Shown here: positions 44,060 through 54,096 of the stretch, one piece after another
Layout: each line of letters begins with the position of its first letter
Numbering within the stretch: position 1 is the stretch's first letter
Assembly (NCBI GenBank): GCA_947495125.1
Contig: CANLXL010000012.1
Span: 82,143-146,142 of the forward strand
Length of the DNA stretch: 64,000 nt
From: an uncultured Flaviramulus sp.
GTDB taxonomy: Bacteria; Bacteroidota; Bacteroidia; Flavobacteriales; Flavobacteriaceae
Direction of reading: 5' to 3'
Made by a program: the position numbers and the translations under genes
Notes under the pieces: model-generated
What the model saw: the letters and a program-made list of their open reading frames with translations, nothing else
Told to the model about the DNA's origin: nothing
Databases searched by the model: none

Positions 44060-46393
44060 ATGGAAAATATATATTTATACATGATTATTGCCCTGGCCAT
44101 TTTAGCCATTGCCGATTTGGTAGTTGGGGTTAGTAATGACGCGGTAAACTTTTTAAATTCTGCTATTGGTTCTAAGGCCATTTCCTTCAGAACCATAATG
44201 ATCGTTGCCAGTATTGGAGTGGCTGTAGGCGCTGTATTCTCCAGTGGCATGATGGAAGTCGCACGTAAGGGTATTTTTAATCCCGGGGAGTTTATGTTTA
44301 ATGAGATCATGATTATTTTCATGGCTGTGATGATCACCGATATCCTGCTTCTGGATTTCTTTAATTCTGTTGGTATGCCAACGTCTACCACGGTATCCAT
44401 CGTATTCGAATTACTTGGTGCCGCGGTCGCTATGGCCTTAATTAAAATTGGTGCTGACGGTGGAAGTTTCAGTGATGTGATTAACTATATTAACACCTCA
44501 AAAGCCTCTCAAATCATATTTGGCATACTGCTCTCGGTGGTCGTCGCATTTACCATTGGTGCCATAGTACAATGGGTTTCGAGATTACTATTATCTTATA
44601 ATTTTGAAAATAAAGCGAACTGGGTTGGAGCATTATTTGGTGGCTTTGCTTTAACAGCCATTACCTATTTCATTTTTATGAAAGGTTTAAAGGGCACCTC
44701 CTATGCCAAAGAATCTTTTGATATTCTTGGGGGAGGTACCATGAAAGACTTTTTAGAAAACCAGGTGCTCCCCATTGTTTTAGTAAGTTCCGTATTCTGG
44801 TCATTATTATCTTATGCCATAATCGCTTTCCTAAAAACAAATATTTACAAATTAATTATTATTGTAGGCACCTTTGCTTTGGCACTTGCCTTTGCAGGTA
44901 ATGATTTGGTAAACTTTATTGGTGTTCCTGTTGCGGCGTATAATGCCTTTTTAGAATGGTCTGCATCCGGAATAGATGCCACAGCTTTTCCTATGGACGT
45001 ATTAGCTGCAAAAGTACCAACCAATAACTGGTTACTCTTTGGTGCCGGAATGGTGATGGTACTAACCTTATGGTTTTCTACCAAAGCTAAAGGTGTGGTA
45101 AAAACATCCTTAGATCTATCCAGCCAGGGGGAAACTAAAGAGCGTTTTCAACCGAATTTTTTATCACGTGGATTTGTACGTTCAGCCATGCTAATGTCTC
45201 AAATGTCGGCATATATGTTACCAAAATCGTGGCAAGCCAAGATTGAAAGTCAATTTGAAGCTCCTGTTATTAAACTTTCCAAAGACAAAGTACATGAATT
45301 ACCCGCTTTCGATTTAGTTAGAGCCGCGGTAAATTTAATGGTAGCTGCTGTATTAATATCTATTGCAACATCCTATAAATTACCACTTTCTACAACCTAT
45401 GTAACCTTTATGGTGGCTATGGGTACATCCCTAGCCGACCGCGCTTGGGGAGCCGAAAGTGCCGTATATCGGGTTGCAGGTGTAATTAACGTTATTGGTG
45501 GTTGGTTTTTTACTGCATTCAGTGCCTTTACTGCCGCGGCATTAGTTGCTTATTTATTAAACCTGAATTTGGATGTTATGTTTCCGATTTTGTTATTAGC
45601 CGCATTTGCTTTGCTAATAAGAAGTTCTATCATTCATAGTAGAAAAACTAAAGAGGTTAAGGCTGAGGATAGCTTGACAAAAGCAGAAAGCAGATCTGTA
45701 CAAGGTGTTATTCATGAAAGTGCCAGCAATATTGCTAATGTTGTTAAACGCGGTAACAGAATCTACTCTAATGCTATTAAAGGATTAGCAAAACAAGATT
45801 TATCATCACTTAAAAAGAATAAAAAGCAAGTTGACAAATTATCAGATGAAGTTGATGATCTAAGAGATAATATCTTCTATTTTATTAAGAATTTGGACGA
45901 GTCCAGTGTTGATGCCAGTAATTTCTATATCAATATTTTAGGATACTTACAGGACATGACACAGTCGTTGGAATACATTTCTAAAGTAAGTCATAAACAC
46001 GTCAACAATAACCACAAAAAGTTGAAGTTTAGTCAAATAAAAGAGCTTAAGGAAGTTGATGATTCTTTTGAGATTTTATTTAACGACACCAAAGACGCTT
46101 TCAATTCCCGTTCTTTTGAACAAATTGGTAAAGTTATAGATACTAAAGGTGAATTCTTTAGCATGCTGTCCGATAAAATTCAGAAACAAGTAAAAAGAAC
46201 CCGCACTGAAGAATCCAGTCCTAAGAATACCACTTTATACTTTAGTATCTTATTAGAAACTAAAGATTTGTTAACCGCTACAATGAATCTGTTAGAAGAA
46301 TATCATCATGCACATGATGCTTCTGTAAAACCGGCAACGATCAATGTGGTTGATGAAATAGAAGAAAAAGGTGAAACACCTTCTGATGCATAA
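44060..46393 (+). CDS. PiT-family inorganic phosphate transporter with PhoU-like C-terminal domain
   Basis: 777 residues, much longer than the roughly 500 of E. coli PitA. Two PiT signature segments are present: VVGVSNDAVNFLNSAIGSKA near residue 20 and FAGNDLVNFIGVPVAAYNAF near 280, within about 10-12 membrane helices (to about 540). The cytoplasmic end (about 550-770) is all-helical and PhoU-like (SVQGVIHESASNIANVVKRG and KKQVDKLSDEVDDLRDNIFY). It imports phosphate (as metal phosphate) with protons or sodium; the fused PhoU-like part probably regulates it. It is the inner-membrane end of the phosphate block. Confidence 0.93.
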   Translation: MENIYLYMIIALAILAIADLVVGVSNDAVNFLNSAIGSKAISFRTIMIVASIGVAVGAVFSSGMMEVARKGIFNPGEFMFNEIMIIFMAVMITDILLLDFFNSVGMPTSTTVSIVFELLGAAVAMALIKIGADGGSFSDVINYINTSKASQIIFGILLSVVVAFTIGAIVQWVSRLLLSYNFENKANWVGALFGGFALTAITYFIFMKGLKGTSYAKESFDILGGGTMKDFLENQVLPIVLVSSVFWSLLSYAIIAFLKTNIYKLIIIVGTFALALAFAGNDLVNFIGVPVAAYNAFLEWSASGIDATAFPMDVLAAKVPTNNWLLFGAGMVMVLTLWFSTKAKGVVKTSLDLSSQGETKERFQPNFLSRGFVRSAMLMSQMSAYMLPKSWQAKIESQFEAPVIKLSKDKVHELPAFDLVRAAVNLMVAAVLISIATSYKLPLSTTYVTFMVAMGTSLADRAWGAESAVYRVAGVINVIGGWFFTAFSAFTAAALVAYLLNLNLDVMFPILLLAAFALLIRSSIIHSRKTKEVKAEDSLTKAESRSVQGVIHESASNIANVVKRGNRIYSNAIKGLAKQDLSSLKKNKKQVDKLSDEVDDLRDNIFYFIKNLDESSVDASNFYINILGYLQDMTQSLEYISKVSHKHVNNNHKKLKFSQIKELKEVDDSFEILFNDTKDAFNSRSFEQIGKVIDTKGEFFSMLSDKIQKQVKRTRTEESSPKNTTLYFSILLETKDLLTATMNLLEEYHHAHDASVKPATINVVDEIEEKGETPSDA

Positions 46394-46427
46394 TTAAGAA
46401 CCCCATATTCCATGGGAGTTCATAACA

Positions 46428-46460
46428 TAAAAAAGCACCTCTATCGAGGTGCTTTTTTTT
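46428..46460. terminator. Bidirectional intrinsic terminator
   Basis: AAAAGCACCTC and GAGGTGCTTTT pair around TATC, with A- and T-runs on both sides, between the convergent PiT gene and hemD. Confidence 0.93.
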
Positions 46461-46486
46461 ATATCTAATCAATACGTTAATAGTAA

Positions 46487-47236
46487 CTATTTTCTTTTAT
46501 TAACTTTATCAATATACTTTTGTAAAGCCATTGTCATTGATGGTGTTTCGGGCGTTGGAGCGGCAATATCCACCCGTAATCCCTTTTCTTCAACCGCTTT
46601 TATAGTAGTATTTCCAAAAACCGCTATACGTGTTTCATTTTGTTTAAAATCGGGAAAATTTTGAAATAAAGATTCTATTCCAGACGGACTGAAAAACACT
46701 AAAACATCGTAAGTAACATTCTCTAAATCCGAAAGATCGCTAACTACAGTTTTATAAAATGTAGCTTGCTTCCAATTGACTCCTAAAGCATCTAATGTGG
46801 CCGGAACTGCTGGTTTAACCTTATCTGTATTGGGTAATAAAAAAGTTTCGTCTTTATATTTTTTAATCAATGGAGACAATTCTGCAAATGTACGTTTGCC
46901 AACATAAATTTTACGCTTCCTGTACACTACATACTTTTGTAAATAATAGGCAACAGCTTCAGACTGACAAAAATACTTCATCGTGTCCGGAACTTTAAAA
47001 CGCATTTCTTCAGCAATTCTAAAAAAATGGTCAACCGCATTTCTACTGGTTAAAATAATCGCTGTGTAATTATTTAAATCTACTTTTTGATGTCTTATTT
47101 CTTTAGCAGAGACGCCTTCCACATGAATAAAGGGTCTAAAATCGATTTTAACCTTTTGCTTTTCCTGCAAATCGAAGTAAGGCGAGTTCTCTATTTTAGG
47201 TTCTGGTTGAGATACTAAAATTGTTTTCACTTTCAT
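46487..47236 (-). CDS. hemD: Uroporphyrinogen-III synthase
   Basis: 249 residues of the poorly conserved HemD fold. Recognisable parts are the N-terminal KTILVSQPEP, the middle TAIILTSRNAVDHFF, and the second-domain segments DVLVFFSPSGIESL and RIAVFGNTTIKAVEEKGLRVDIAAPTP. It closes hydroxymethylbilane to uroporphyrinogen III in haem synthesis. It follows a DUF4271 membrane-protein gene by 20 bp on the same strand, a common flavobacterial pair. Confidence 0.88.
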   Translation of the reverse strand: MKVKTILVSQPEPKIENSPYFDLQEKQKVKIDFRPFIHVEGVSAKEIRHQKVDLNNYTAIILTSRNAVDHFFRIAEEMRFKVPDTMKYFCQSEAVAYYLQKYVVYRKRKIYVGKRTFAELSPLIKKYKDETFLLPNTDKVKPAVPATLDALGVNWKQATFYKTVVSDLSDLENVTYDVLVFFSPSGIESLFQNFPDFKQNETRIAVFGNTTIKAVEEKGLRVDIAAPTPETPSMTMALQKYIDKVNKRK

Positions 47237-47256
47237 AAGCTCCAGTGGTTTGTTCT

Positions 47257-47904
47257 TTATTTGGTGATAAACACTTTATACAAAATGATATAAGGTGCAA
47301 TTTCGAGAGCGCAAAGATACAAAATAAAATAAAACAAGTTATTTTTTATTACATTAAGATGTGTTTTAAACAAAGTCATTAATCCAACGCCGTTTACAAC
47401 CAACAAAAAACCGACAATACAATAAATCATTGTTAGAGAGGGCCTAATATTAAATATCAATACCGCATTAATGGGTAGTAATAATAACCCTAAATAATTT
47501 TTATAGCTTATTTTTTGAAAAAGGTAAACCTCAACCAATTTGTCAATTTCAAAAAGACTGCCCAATAACCGCTCTATAAGCACTTTTATCAGGATAAAAA
47601 CGCCAATACCCACAGTTAACTTAAACATAAAATTAACCGTAAGCGTTTCTTCATCACCAAAAACCTGATATACCATAAAGCTAAAAACAGAAACAGAAAG
47701 CACCAGATTAATAAATAATAAGGCATCAAATTTATCGAAGAACTTTTGGTCTCTGGAATAAATTTTAAGGTATTTATAGCTCCCAATGATGTATATAAAA
47801 TCATTAAAGCGTTTAGGAGCCACTAATTTTGTTGCAGCAATAACTACGAGTCCAAGAACTAATAGAACCGTAAATAATTCATTTGAAGCGACCTCGCGAA
47901 TCAT
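47257..47904 (-). CDS. DUF4271-type membrane protein
   Basis: 215 residues with about six hydrophobic segments spread over the whole length, beginning EVASNELFTVLLVLGLVVIA and including RFNDFIYIIGSYKYLKIYS. The pattern and position directly upstream of hemD match the DUF4271 proteins of Bacteroidota. Function unknown. The ATG at 47904 gives a normal start. Confidence 0.75.
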   Translation of the reverse strand: MIREVASNELFTVLLVLGLVVIAATKLVAPKRFNDFIYIIGSYKYLKIYSRDQKFFDKFDALLFINLVLSVSVFSFMVYQVFGDEETLTVNFMFKLTVGIGVFILIKVLIERLLGSLFEIDKLVEVYLFQKISYKNYLGLLLLPINAVLIFNIRPSLTMIYCIVGFLLVVNGVGLMTLFKTHLNVIKNNLFYFILYLCALEIAPYIILYKVFITK

Positions 47905-47985
47905 AGGATAAAATTATTATAAATATTTAACACCTCCCTTATAATTATTAAGTATTATTTAAAAAAAATAAATCTTTAAATACCG

Positions 47986-47993
47986 TACATTTG
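47986..47993 (+). promoter_or_regulatory. -7 promoter element of the glycosyltransferase-dihydroorotase operon
   Basis: TACATTTG matches TAnnTTTG, 35 bp before the ATG at 48028. No clear -33 TTG at the expected distance. Confidence 0.45.
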
Positions 47994-48027
47994 TTAAAAA
48001 TTTTACCTTTTCAATACCACATATAGC

Positions 48028-48750
48028 ATGCAGGATACGGTTGTTATCATTCCCACATACAACGAAATAGACAATATAGAAGCTATAATTAAAGCGGTGT
48101 TTTCTCAATCCAGTAGTATTCATATCTTGGTTGTAGATGATAATTCTCCGGATTTAACAAGCTTAAAAGTTAAGGCATTACAAGATCGATATTCAGAGCG
48201 GTTATTCTTAGAGACCCGCAAAGAGAAATCTGGTTTGGGCACAGCCTATATCCATGGGTTTAAATGGTGTTTAAATAAACCGTATCGCTATATTTTTGAA
48301 ATGGATGCCGATTTTTCACATGACCCAAAGGATCTCATTAAGTTACATAGTGCCTGCCATATTGATGGTGCCGATGTCTCTATTGGCTCTCGATATAAAA
48401 CAGGAGTCAATGTGGTTAATTGGCCCATGAATCGTGTATTGATGTCTTATCTGGCATCAAAATATGTGCGTTTAATTACAGGAATGAAAATTCATGATAC
48501 TACGGCGGGTTTTGTATGTTATAAAAGACATGTCTTGGAATCCTTAGATTTAAATGCAATTAAGTTTATAGGCTATGCGTTTCAAATAGAAATGAAGTTC
48601 AAGGCTTATTTGAAGGGGTTTAACATTGTTGAAATTCCGGTAATATTTACAGATAGAACGAAAGGCGAATCAAAACTAAGTTCGGGTATTATTTCTGAAG
48701 CTATTTTTGGGGTTATTTCAATGAAAATAAAAAGTTTGTTTAAAAAGTAA
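48028..48750 (+). CDS. Polyprenol-phosphate mannose/glucose synthase-like glycosyltransferase (GT2)
   Basis: 240 residues, GT-A fold: VVIIPTYNEIDNIEAII at the start, ILVVDDNSPD near 36, KSGLGTAYIHGFKWC and the metal-binding EMDADFSHDP near 92, then GSRYKTG. These are the hallmarks of dolichol/polyprenol-phosphate mannose synthase-like enzymes, which load a sugar onto a lipid carrier at the inner membrane. There is no C-terminal membrane domain. The dihydroorotase gene begins 8 bp after it. Confidence 0.9.
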   Translation: MQDTVVIIPTYNEIDNIEAIIKAVFSQSSSIHILVVDDNSPDLTSLKVKALQDRYSERLFLETRKEKSGLGTAYIHGFKWCLNKPYRYIFEMDADFSHDPKDLIKLHSACHIDGADVSIGSRYKTGVNVVNWPMNRVLMSYLASKYVRLITGMKIHDTTAGFVCYKRHVLESLDLNAIKFIGYAFQIEMKFKAYLKGFNIVEIPVIFTDRTKGESKLSSGIISEAIFGVISMKIKSLFKK

Positions 48751-48758
48751 AAAGACTT

Positions 48759-50105
48759 ATGAATGCAAAAACCGTTTTAATTAAGAATGCCAACATTGTA
48801 AATGAAGGCTCTATTTTTAATGGCGATATATTAATCGAAGGCGAATATATTAAGGAGATTAGCAAATCCATAAGTGCTAAATCTGCCGATGTACATGTAT
48901 TTGATGCCGAAGGGAAATATGTACTCCCCGGTGTCATTGACGATCAGGTACATTTTAGAGAACCCGGATTAACCCATAAAGCGAATATTGAAACAGAATC
49001 TAAAGCGGCCATTGCCGGAGGGATCACGTCGTTCATTGAAATGCCGAATACGAATCCGCAAACCACGACCATAGAGAAACTAGAAGCCAAATTCGATATC
49101 GCTTCAAAAACCTCGAGCGCCAATTACTCTTTTATGTTTGGTGGCACCAATGATAATTTGGATGAAATTTTAAAAGTTGATTCTAAAAATGTCGCAGCCT
49201 TAAAATTATTTCTTGGGTCTTCAACCGGAAACATGTTGGTGGATAATCCCAAAGTTTTAGAAAATATATTCTCTAAAACCAATCTGTTAATTGCGGTACA
49301 TTGTGAAGATGAAGGGACTATAAAACGCAACTACAAATCGTATTTAGAACAATATGGCGACGATATTCCTATGAAATATCACCCGGAAATACGCAGTGAG
49401 GAAGCCTGTTATCTATCATCATCAAAAGCCATTGAACTAGCAAAAAAAACCGGAGCCCGGTTACATGTTTTCCATCTCTCTACGGGTAAAGAGACCCATT
49501 TGTTTGACAATACCATCCCTTTAAAAGATAAAAAGATTACGGCCGAAGTTTGTATCCATCACTTATGGTTTTCCGATAAGGATTATGATGAAAAGGGCAC
49601 GTATATTAAATGGAACCCGGCGGTAAAAAAGCCAGCAGACAGAGACCAATTATTAGAAGCTTTATTAGACGATAGAATTGATGTTATCGCTACAGATCAC
49701 GCTCCCCATACTATTGAAGAAAAAGAAAATGTTTATACCAAAGCACCTTCGGGAGGCCCCTTAGTACAACATGCCTTACCTGCCATTTTAGAAATGTACC
49801 ACCAAGGCAAAATTTCAATCGAAAAGATCGTTGAAAAAATGTGCCATAATCCTGCCATACTTTTTCAAATAGAAAAACGGGGGTTTATTAAAGAAGGATT
49901 TTTTGCCGATTTGGTTTTTGTAGATTTAAACAATCCATGGACGGTAAAAAAAGATAATATCTTATACAAATGCGGGTGGTCTCCTTTTGAAGGGACCACG
50001 TTTAAATCGAGAATAACGCATACCTTTGTAAATGGAAGCTTAGCTTATAAGAACTTTAAATTTTACAATGTTGATGCTGCGAAACGATTAACCTTTGACC
50101 GATAA
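48759..50105 (+). CDS. pyrC: Dihydroorotase
   Basis: 448 residues, class I (long) type. Zinc ligands are in DDQVHFREPGLTHKAN (about residues 60-75). The candidate carboxylated lysine is in ALKLFLGSSTGN, the next histidines in AVHCEDEG and HVFHLSTG, and the catalytic Asp in DVIATDHAPHT. It cyclises carbamoyl-aspartate to dihydroorotate in pyrimidine synthesis. Its stop codon overlaps the start of the next gene by one base (TAATG), which implies coupled translation. Confidence 0.93.
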   Translation: MNAKTVLIKNANIVNEGSIFNGDILIEGEYIKEISKSISAKSADVHVFDAEGKYVLPGVIDDQVHFREPGLTHKANIETESKAAIAGGITSFIEMPNTNPQTTTIEKLEAKFDIASKTSSANYSFMFGGTNDNLDEILKVDSKNVAALKLFLGSSTGNMLVDNPKVLENIFSKTNLLIAVHCEDEGTIKRNYKSYLEQYGDDIPMKYHPEIRSEEACYLSSSKAIELAKKTGARLHVFHLSTGKETHLFDNTIPLKDKKITAEVCIHHLWFSDKDYDEKGTYIKWNPAVKKPADRDQLLEALLDDRIDVIATDHAPHTIEEKENVYTKAPSGGPLVQHALPAILEMYHQGKISIEKIVEKMCHNPAILFQIEKRGFIKEGFFADLVFVDLNNPWTVKKDNILYKCGWSPFEGTTFKSRITHTFVNGSLAYKNFKFYNVDAAKRLTFDR

Positions 50106-50674
50106 TGTTAAAACGACTGTCCATATATTTAGGCATTATAGTAGTAGTAAGCTCTTGCTATCAATATAATAAACCGGAAAAACCAAAAGATCTTCTATCT
50201 AAAGATCAGATGGTAAATATTTTAATAGATATTAAATTATTAACCTCTGCCAACGGAAAGAATAAAAAAATACTTGAAGACCACACGGTTTATCCGGAAA
50301 CCTATATATTTAATAAATATAATATCGATAGTTTACGCTTTGCGAATAGTAATAATTATTATGCCTACTATACGGCAGAATACAACGAGATTTATTCGAG
50401 TATTAAAGACAGTCTTGGAAGGCTTCAAACGATATTAAAAGACCTTGATAAAAAGGAGCAGGAGCAAAAAGAAAAAGAGGCTGAAAAAACAAGAGACTCT
50501 ATTAAAGCAATAAAAGAGAAAGATTCCTTGAATGCTCTTAATCCATTAAAATTTAGAGACTCCATAAAAGCACTAGCAAAAAAGAAAGATTCTTTGTCTA
50601 AATTAAAAATAGAGAAGGGCTTGGAAGAAAGACTGATCACACCTGTTTCAGATACTGACGACCAACAGCAGTAA
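50105..50674 (+). CDS. DUF4296 lipoprotein
   Basis: 189 residues. Lipoprotein signal with Cys at about residue 18 (VVSSC), then a helical DUF4296-type region (KDLLSKDQMVNILIDIKLL and FNKYNIDSLRFANS) up to about 110. The tail is a long Lys/Glu-rich coiled coil. Its start overlaps the dihydroorotase stop by one base. The last 38 bp overlap the end of the convergent epimerase gene. Function unknown. Confidence 0.85.
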   Translation: MLKRLSIYLGIIVVVSSCYQYNKPEKPKDLLSKDQMVNILIDIKLLTSANGKNKKILEDHTVYPETYIFNKYNIDSLRFANSNNYYAYYTAEYNEIYSSIKDSLGRLQTILKDLDKKEQEQKEKEAEKTRDSIKAIKEKDSLNALNPLKFRDSIKALAKKKDSLSKLKIEKGLEERLITPVSDTDDQQQ

Positions 50675-51644
50675 TAACGTCATCCATAGGTTCAAATCTA
50701 TAATCTATGGCCTTTTTAATTTTATCGCTGCTATAGCTTGTTTCAGAAAATAATGAATAAACGATATGTCTGGTTAGCTGTCTACGTTTTCCCATAAGTT
50801 TATGCTTTAACCAGTCCAATCTCCAGACGATTTGTAATACTAAAGGACGCGCTTCTTTTTGGGGCGATTTCATCTTTACAGATAAGGCCAATGCTTGTAA
50901 AAACTTGCGATACGTCCAAGTCTCGGCCACAAGAATAAAACGCTCATTTTTGATATCACTATTTACGAGAGCAATCATAATGGAAACCACATCCTCAACA
51001 GAAACTAACCCTATGGTTCCTCTGGTATAAAATCGAAATCCTTTATGCGCTTTTTTAAAAAAGCTCCCGGTTCCAAAACGCCAGATACCGCCTCCTAAAA
51101 TAACACCGGGGTTTACAATAATGACATCTAAACCTTCCTGGGTAGCCCGCCACACTTCCATTTCAGCACCATATTTGGTAATAGCATAAACACTATTGTC
51201 TGCCTCTGCATTCCATTCCGTTTCCTCGGTAATAGGTTCGCCATGAATTGCATTTCCTAGGGTCGCAATAGAACTTACGTAGCATAATTTTTTAATCGCG
51301 TTAGAAATACAAAGATTAACCACATTGGCAGTTCCTTCAATATTGGTTTGCCTTAAAAGCTGATACTTATCGGGTTCAAATGACACAAAAGCCGCACAAT
51401 GATAAACATAAGTCACATCCTTAAAGGCTTCAGACAATAACGGAATATCCAAAATATCGGCTTGTACCCAATCAATAGATTCGAAGATTCGATTATAGTC
51501 ATCCGTATAACAGGAAAATACCTGTTTTACATTATCAAGTTTTCGTTCAGTCCTGTAGATCGCCCTTACCTTTTCGCCATTATTAACAAGTTTATAAAGT
51601 AAATGCGAACCAACTAAGCCTGTCCCTCCCGTAACTAAAATCAT
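50637..51644 (-). CDS. NAD-dependent epimerase/dehydratase (extended SDR)
   Basis: 335 residues from the ATG at 51644 (MILVTGGTGLVGSHLL), where the Rossmann fold begins; the frame upstream to 51710 is not typical. The TGGTGLVG motif binds NAD(P) and the active-site pair is in VYAITKYGAE (YxxxK, about residues 150-156). The C-terminal part is substrate specific and cannot be named; dihydroflavonol-reductase-like sugar or lipid reductases are close in form. Confidence 0.88.
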   Translation of the reverse strand: MILVTGGTGLVGSHLLYKLVNNGEKVRAIYRTERKLDNVKQVFSCYTDDYNRIFESIDWVQADILDIPLLSEAFKDVTYVYHCAAFVSFEPDKYQLLRQTNIEGTANVVNLCISNAIKKLCYVSSIATLGNAIHGEPITEETEWNAEADNSVYAITKYGAEMEVWRATQEGLDVIIVNPGVILGGGIWRFGTGSFFKKAHKGFRFYTRGTIGLVSVEDVVSIMIALVNSDIKNERFILVAETWTYRKFLQALALSVKMKSPQKEARPLVLQIVWRLDWLKHKLMGKRRQLTRHIVYSLFSETSYSSDKIKKAIDYRFEPMDDVITAVGRQYLKQV

Positions 51645-51766
51645 GCGACTAAAGTAATAAATATTTAACTTAACCGCTTCGAATAAAATCCACGAAATTA
51701 TTATGAGCAATAAGTGCCTTTTTGAAAAAAAATAATCATTAATTTCACGAAATTAATAGTCATGTC

Positions 51767-52678
51767 ATGAAAAAAAAATATCAGCGCTTCTTTATTTTCA
51801 TTTGTTGTATCGGGTATTATTATGGTGCCTGTCAGGAAAATAACAATACGATAAAACTACTATCCTATAATATTTGGAATGGTTATGATTTTGGTAAAGA
51901 TGAGAAAAGACGGGCAGAACTAACAGACTGGGTAAGTAACGAGCAACCAACCATCGTTGGATTACAGGAGTTAGTTAATTACACGCCTGAAAAATTAAAA
52001 GAAGATGCTGAACATTGGGGACACAAATATTCCGTATTATTGAAAGAAACAGGTTACTCTGTAGGGTTAACCTCGACTTACCCCATAGAAGTAAAGGAGA
52101 AAATTTTTGAAGGCATGCACCATGGAGCCCTACATTGTAAGACCGGGGGTTTTGACGTATTTGTCATTCATTTTTCACCATCCAGTTATAAGAAAAGGTT
52201 AAAAGAGGCTGACATTATTTTAAAAAAAATAGCTCGTGTGGCTCAAAATAATTCCAATTATATCGTTATGGGAGATTTTAATGCGCTTTCACCAATAGAT
52301 GCCGATCTCTATAAGACCGATGTTTTGTTGAACCGATTGCGGCAATCCAAATCGAACAAAGGACAAAGCGGAAATCTGGCATACGACGCATTGGATTATA
52401 GTGTTATTTCTCATTTCCTGACACATCCGTTAATAGATGCATGTCAGAAATTCACAAAAGGTATAAACGAGCGCGGTAGTTTTCCGGGGCGCATTTTGGG
52501 TAAAATAAATGCCGAATCTGATGAAGATTTGGTAAAACGCCTGCAACGTATCGATTTCATTTTCATTTCCCCTGAACTAGGCCATAGACTTATCGGTGCT
52601 AAAGTATATAATAATCGCCCTAACTGGTATCTTTCCGATCATTATCCTGTCGGTGCAGAATTGCTAGTAAAAAAATAG
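51767..52678 (+). CDS. Secreted endonuclease/exonuclease/phosphatase-family hydrolase
   Basis: 303 residues with an N-terminal hydrophobic signal ending in Cys22 (YYGAC), possibly a lipoprotein. The DNase-I-like fold is clear: LLSYNIWNGYDFGKD, the catalytic Glu in IVGLQELVNYT, VMGDFNALSP, and LSDHYPVGAELL at the end. Members cleave phosphodiesters or phosphomonoesters in nucleic acids, lipids or inositol phosphates. An extracytoplasmic location argues for scavenging. Confidence 0.87.
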   Translation: MKKKYQRFFIFICCIGYYYGACQENNNTIKLLSYNIWNGYDFGKDEKRRAELTDWVSNEQPTIVGLQELVNYTPEKLKEDAEHWGHKYSVLLKETGYSVGLTSTYPIEVKEKIFEGMHHGALHCKTGGFDVFVIHFSPSSYKKRLKEADIILKKIARVAQNNSNYIVMGDFNALSPIDADLYKTDVLLNRLRQSKSNKGQSGNLAYDALDYSVISHFLTHPLIDACQKFTKGINERGSFPGRILGKINAESDEDLVKRLQRIDFIFISPELGHRLIGAKVYNNRPNWYLSDHYPVGAELLVKK

Positions 52679-52751
52679 CGTTAAAATACTTGTCTTATCT
52701 ATAAAGGTTAAAGAATTATTACGAATATATCGGTAATTCTATGCGTATTTT

Positions 52752-52759
52752 TATCTTTG
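52752..52759 (+). promoter_or_regulatory. -7 promoter element of tyrS
   Basis: TATCTTTG matches TAnnTTTG perfectly, 26 bp before the tyrS ATG. A -33 TTG is not evident. Confidence 0.55.
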
Positions 52760-52785
52760 CCGTTGTTTACTAAAACTATTGAAGA

Positions 52786-54081
52786 ATGATAAAGAATTTT
52801 GTTGAAGAATTAACATGGAGAGGCATGATTCATACCGTTATGCCGGGAGCAGAAGAGCACTTAATGGAGAAGATGCGAAGCGCTTATGTAGGGTTTGATC
52901 CCACGGCAGATTCTTTACACATCGGGAATTTGGTTCCTATTATGTTGTTAGCACATTATCAGCGTTGCGGGCATAAGCCTGTGGCTTTGGTTGGTGGTGC
53001 CACGGGAATGATCGGAGACCCGTCGGGGAAGTCCAATGAGCGTAATCTATTGGATGAAAAAACCTTACGCCATAACCAAAATGCCATAAAAAATCAACTG
53101 GCTCATTTTTTAGATTTTGAAAGTAATACTGAAAATGCCGCTGTTTTGGTGAACAATTACGATTGGATGAAAGACTTTTCATTTCTTGAATTTATTCGTG
53201 ATGTCGGCAAGCACATCACTGTAAATTATATGATGGCTAAAGATTCCGTTAAAAACAGAATCTCTTCTGAAGCTTCTGAAGGTATGAGTTTTACGGAGTT
53301 CACTTATCAACTGGTACAGGGCTATGATTTTCTTCATTTATACAAGGACATCAATTGTTCTATACAAATGGGCGGTAGTGATCAGTGGGGAAATATCACG
53401 ACCGGAACCGAATTAATCAGACGTATTGGCGGTGGAAAAGGCTTTGCTATTACCTGTCCGTTAATTACAAAATCTGATGGTTCTAAATTTGGGAAATCCG
53501 AAGGCGGTAATGTCTGGTTGGATGCCAACAGAACATCGCCTTATAAGTTTTATCAATACTGGTTAAACTCAAGTGATGAAGATGCTGAGAAATACATTAA
53601 AATATTTACGTTTTTAGAAGAAGACGCGATTCATAGTTTGGTGCGGGAGCATCAGGAAGCACCACATTTGAGACTATTACAAAAACGATTGGCGGAAGAA
53701 ATCACCACGATGGTGCACTCTAAAGAAGATTTAGATAATGCCATAAAAGCCAGTGCTATTCTTTTCGGAAAATCCACCGGTGATGATCTGAAGGCGCTCA
53801 ACGAGCAAACCTTTTTAGACGTTTTTGACGGTGTTCCGCAGACCGAAATAGCGCCATCAGACATTGAAAACGGTTTGGGGATTATTTCAGCTTTAGCCGA
53901 AAAAGGAGGCTTTTTAAAATCCAACGGTGAAGCCCGTCGTGCCCTTAAAGAGAATTCCATTTCGGTAAATAAAGCCAAGGTCACGGACGATTATAGCATT
54001 ACAGCTAAGGATTTAATCAATGATAAGTTTGTTTTACTACAACGTGGTAAAAAGAACTATTTTGTTTTACGAATCGTTTAA
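52786..54081 (+). CDS. tyrS: Tyrosine--tRNA ligase
   Basis: 431 residues. Class I signatures: HIGN in [14 protein letters not shown] (about residue 45), [18 protein letters not shown], and the KMSKS counterpart KFGKSEGG (about 235-242). A C-terminal S4 RNA-binding domain (about 365-425) is present. It charges tRNA-Tyr. The next gene starts 15 bp later and may be co-transcribed. Confidence 0.97.
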   Translation: MIKNFVEELTWRGMIHTVMPGAEEHLMEKMRSAYVGFDPTADSLHIGNLVPIMLLAHYQRCGHKPVALVGGATGMIGDPSGKSNERNLLDEKTLRHNQNAIKNQLAHFLDFESNTENAAVLVNNYDWMKDFSFLEFIRDVGKHITVNYMMAKDSVKNRISSEASEGMSFTEFTYQLVQGYDFLHLYKDINCSIQMGGSDQWGNITTGTELIRRIGGGKGFAITCPLITKSDGSKFGKSEGGNVWLDANRTSPYKFYQYWLNSSDEDAEKYIKIFTFLEEDAIHSLVREHQEAPHLRLLQKRLAEEITTMVHSKEDLDNAIKASAILFGKSTGDDLKALNEQTFLDVFDGVPQTEIAPSDIENGLGIISALAEKGGFLKSNGEARRALKENSISVNKAKVTDDYSITAKDLINDKFVLLQRGKKNYFVLRIV

Positions 54082-54096
54082 AGACAACTTCTAACA

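Noticed and set aside
50637..50674. Overlap of the DUF4296 and epimerase genes as an annotation error
   Set aside because: Both frames are well supported to their stop codons; convergent tail overlaps of this size are ordinary.
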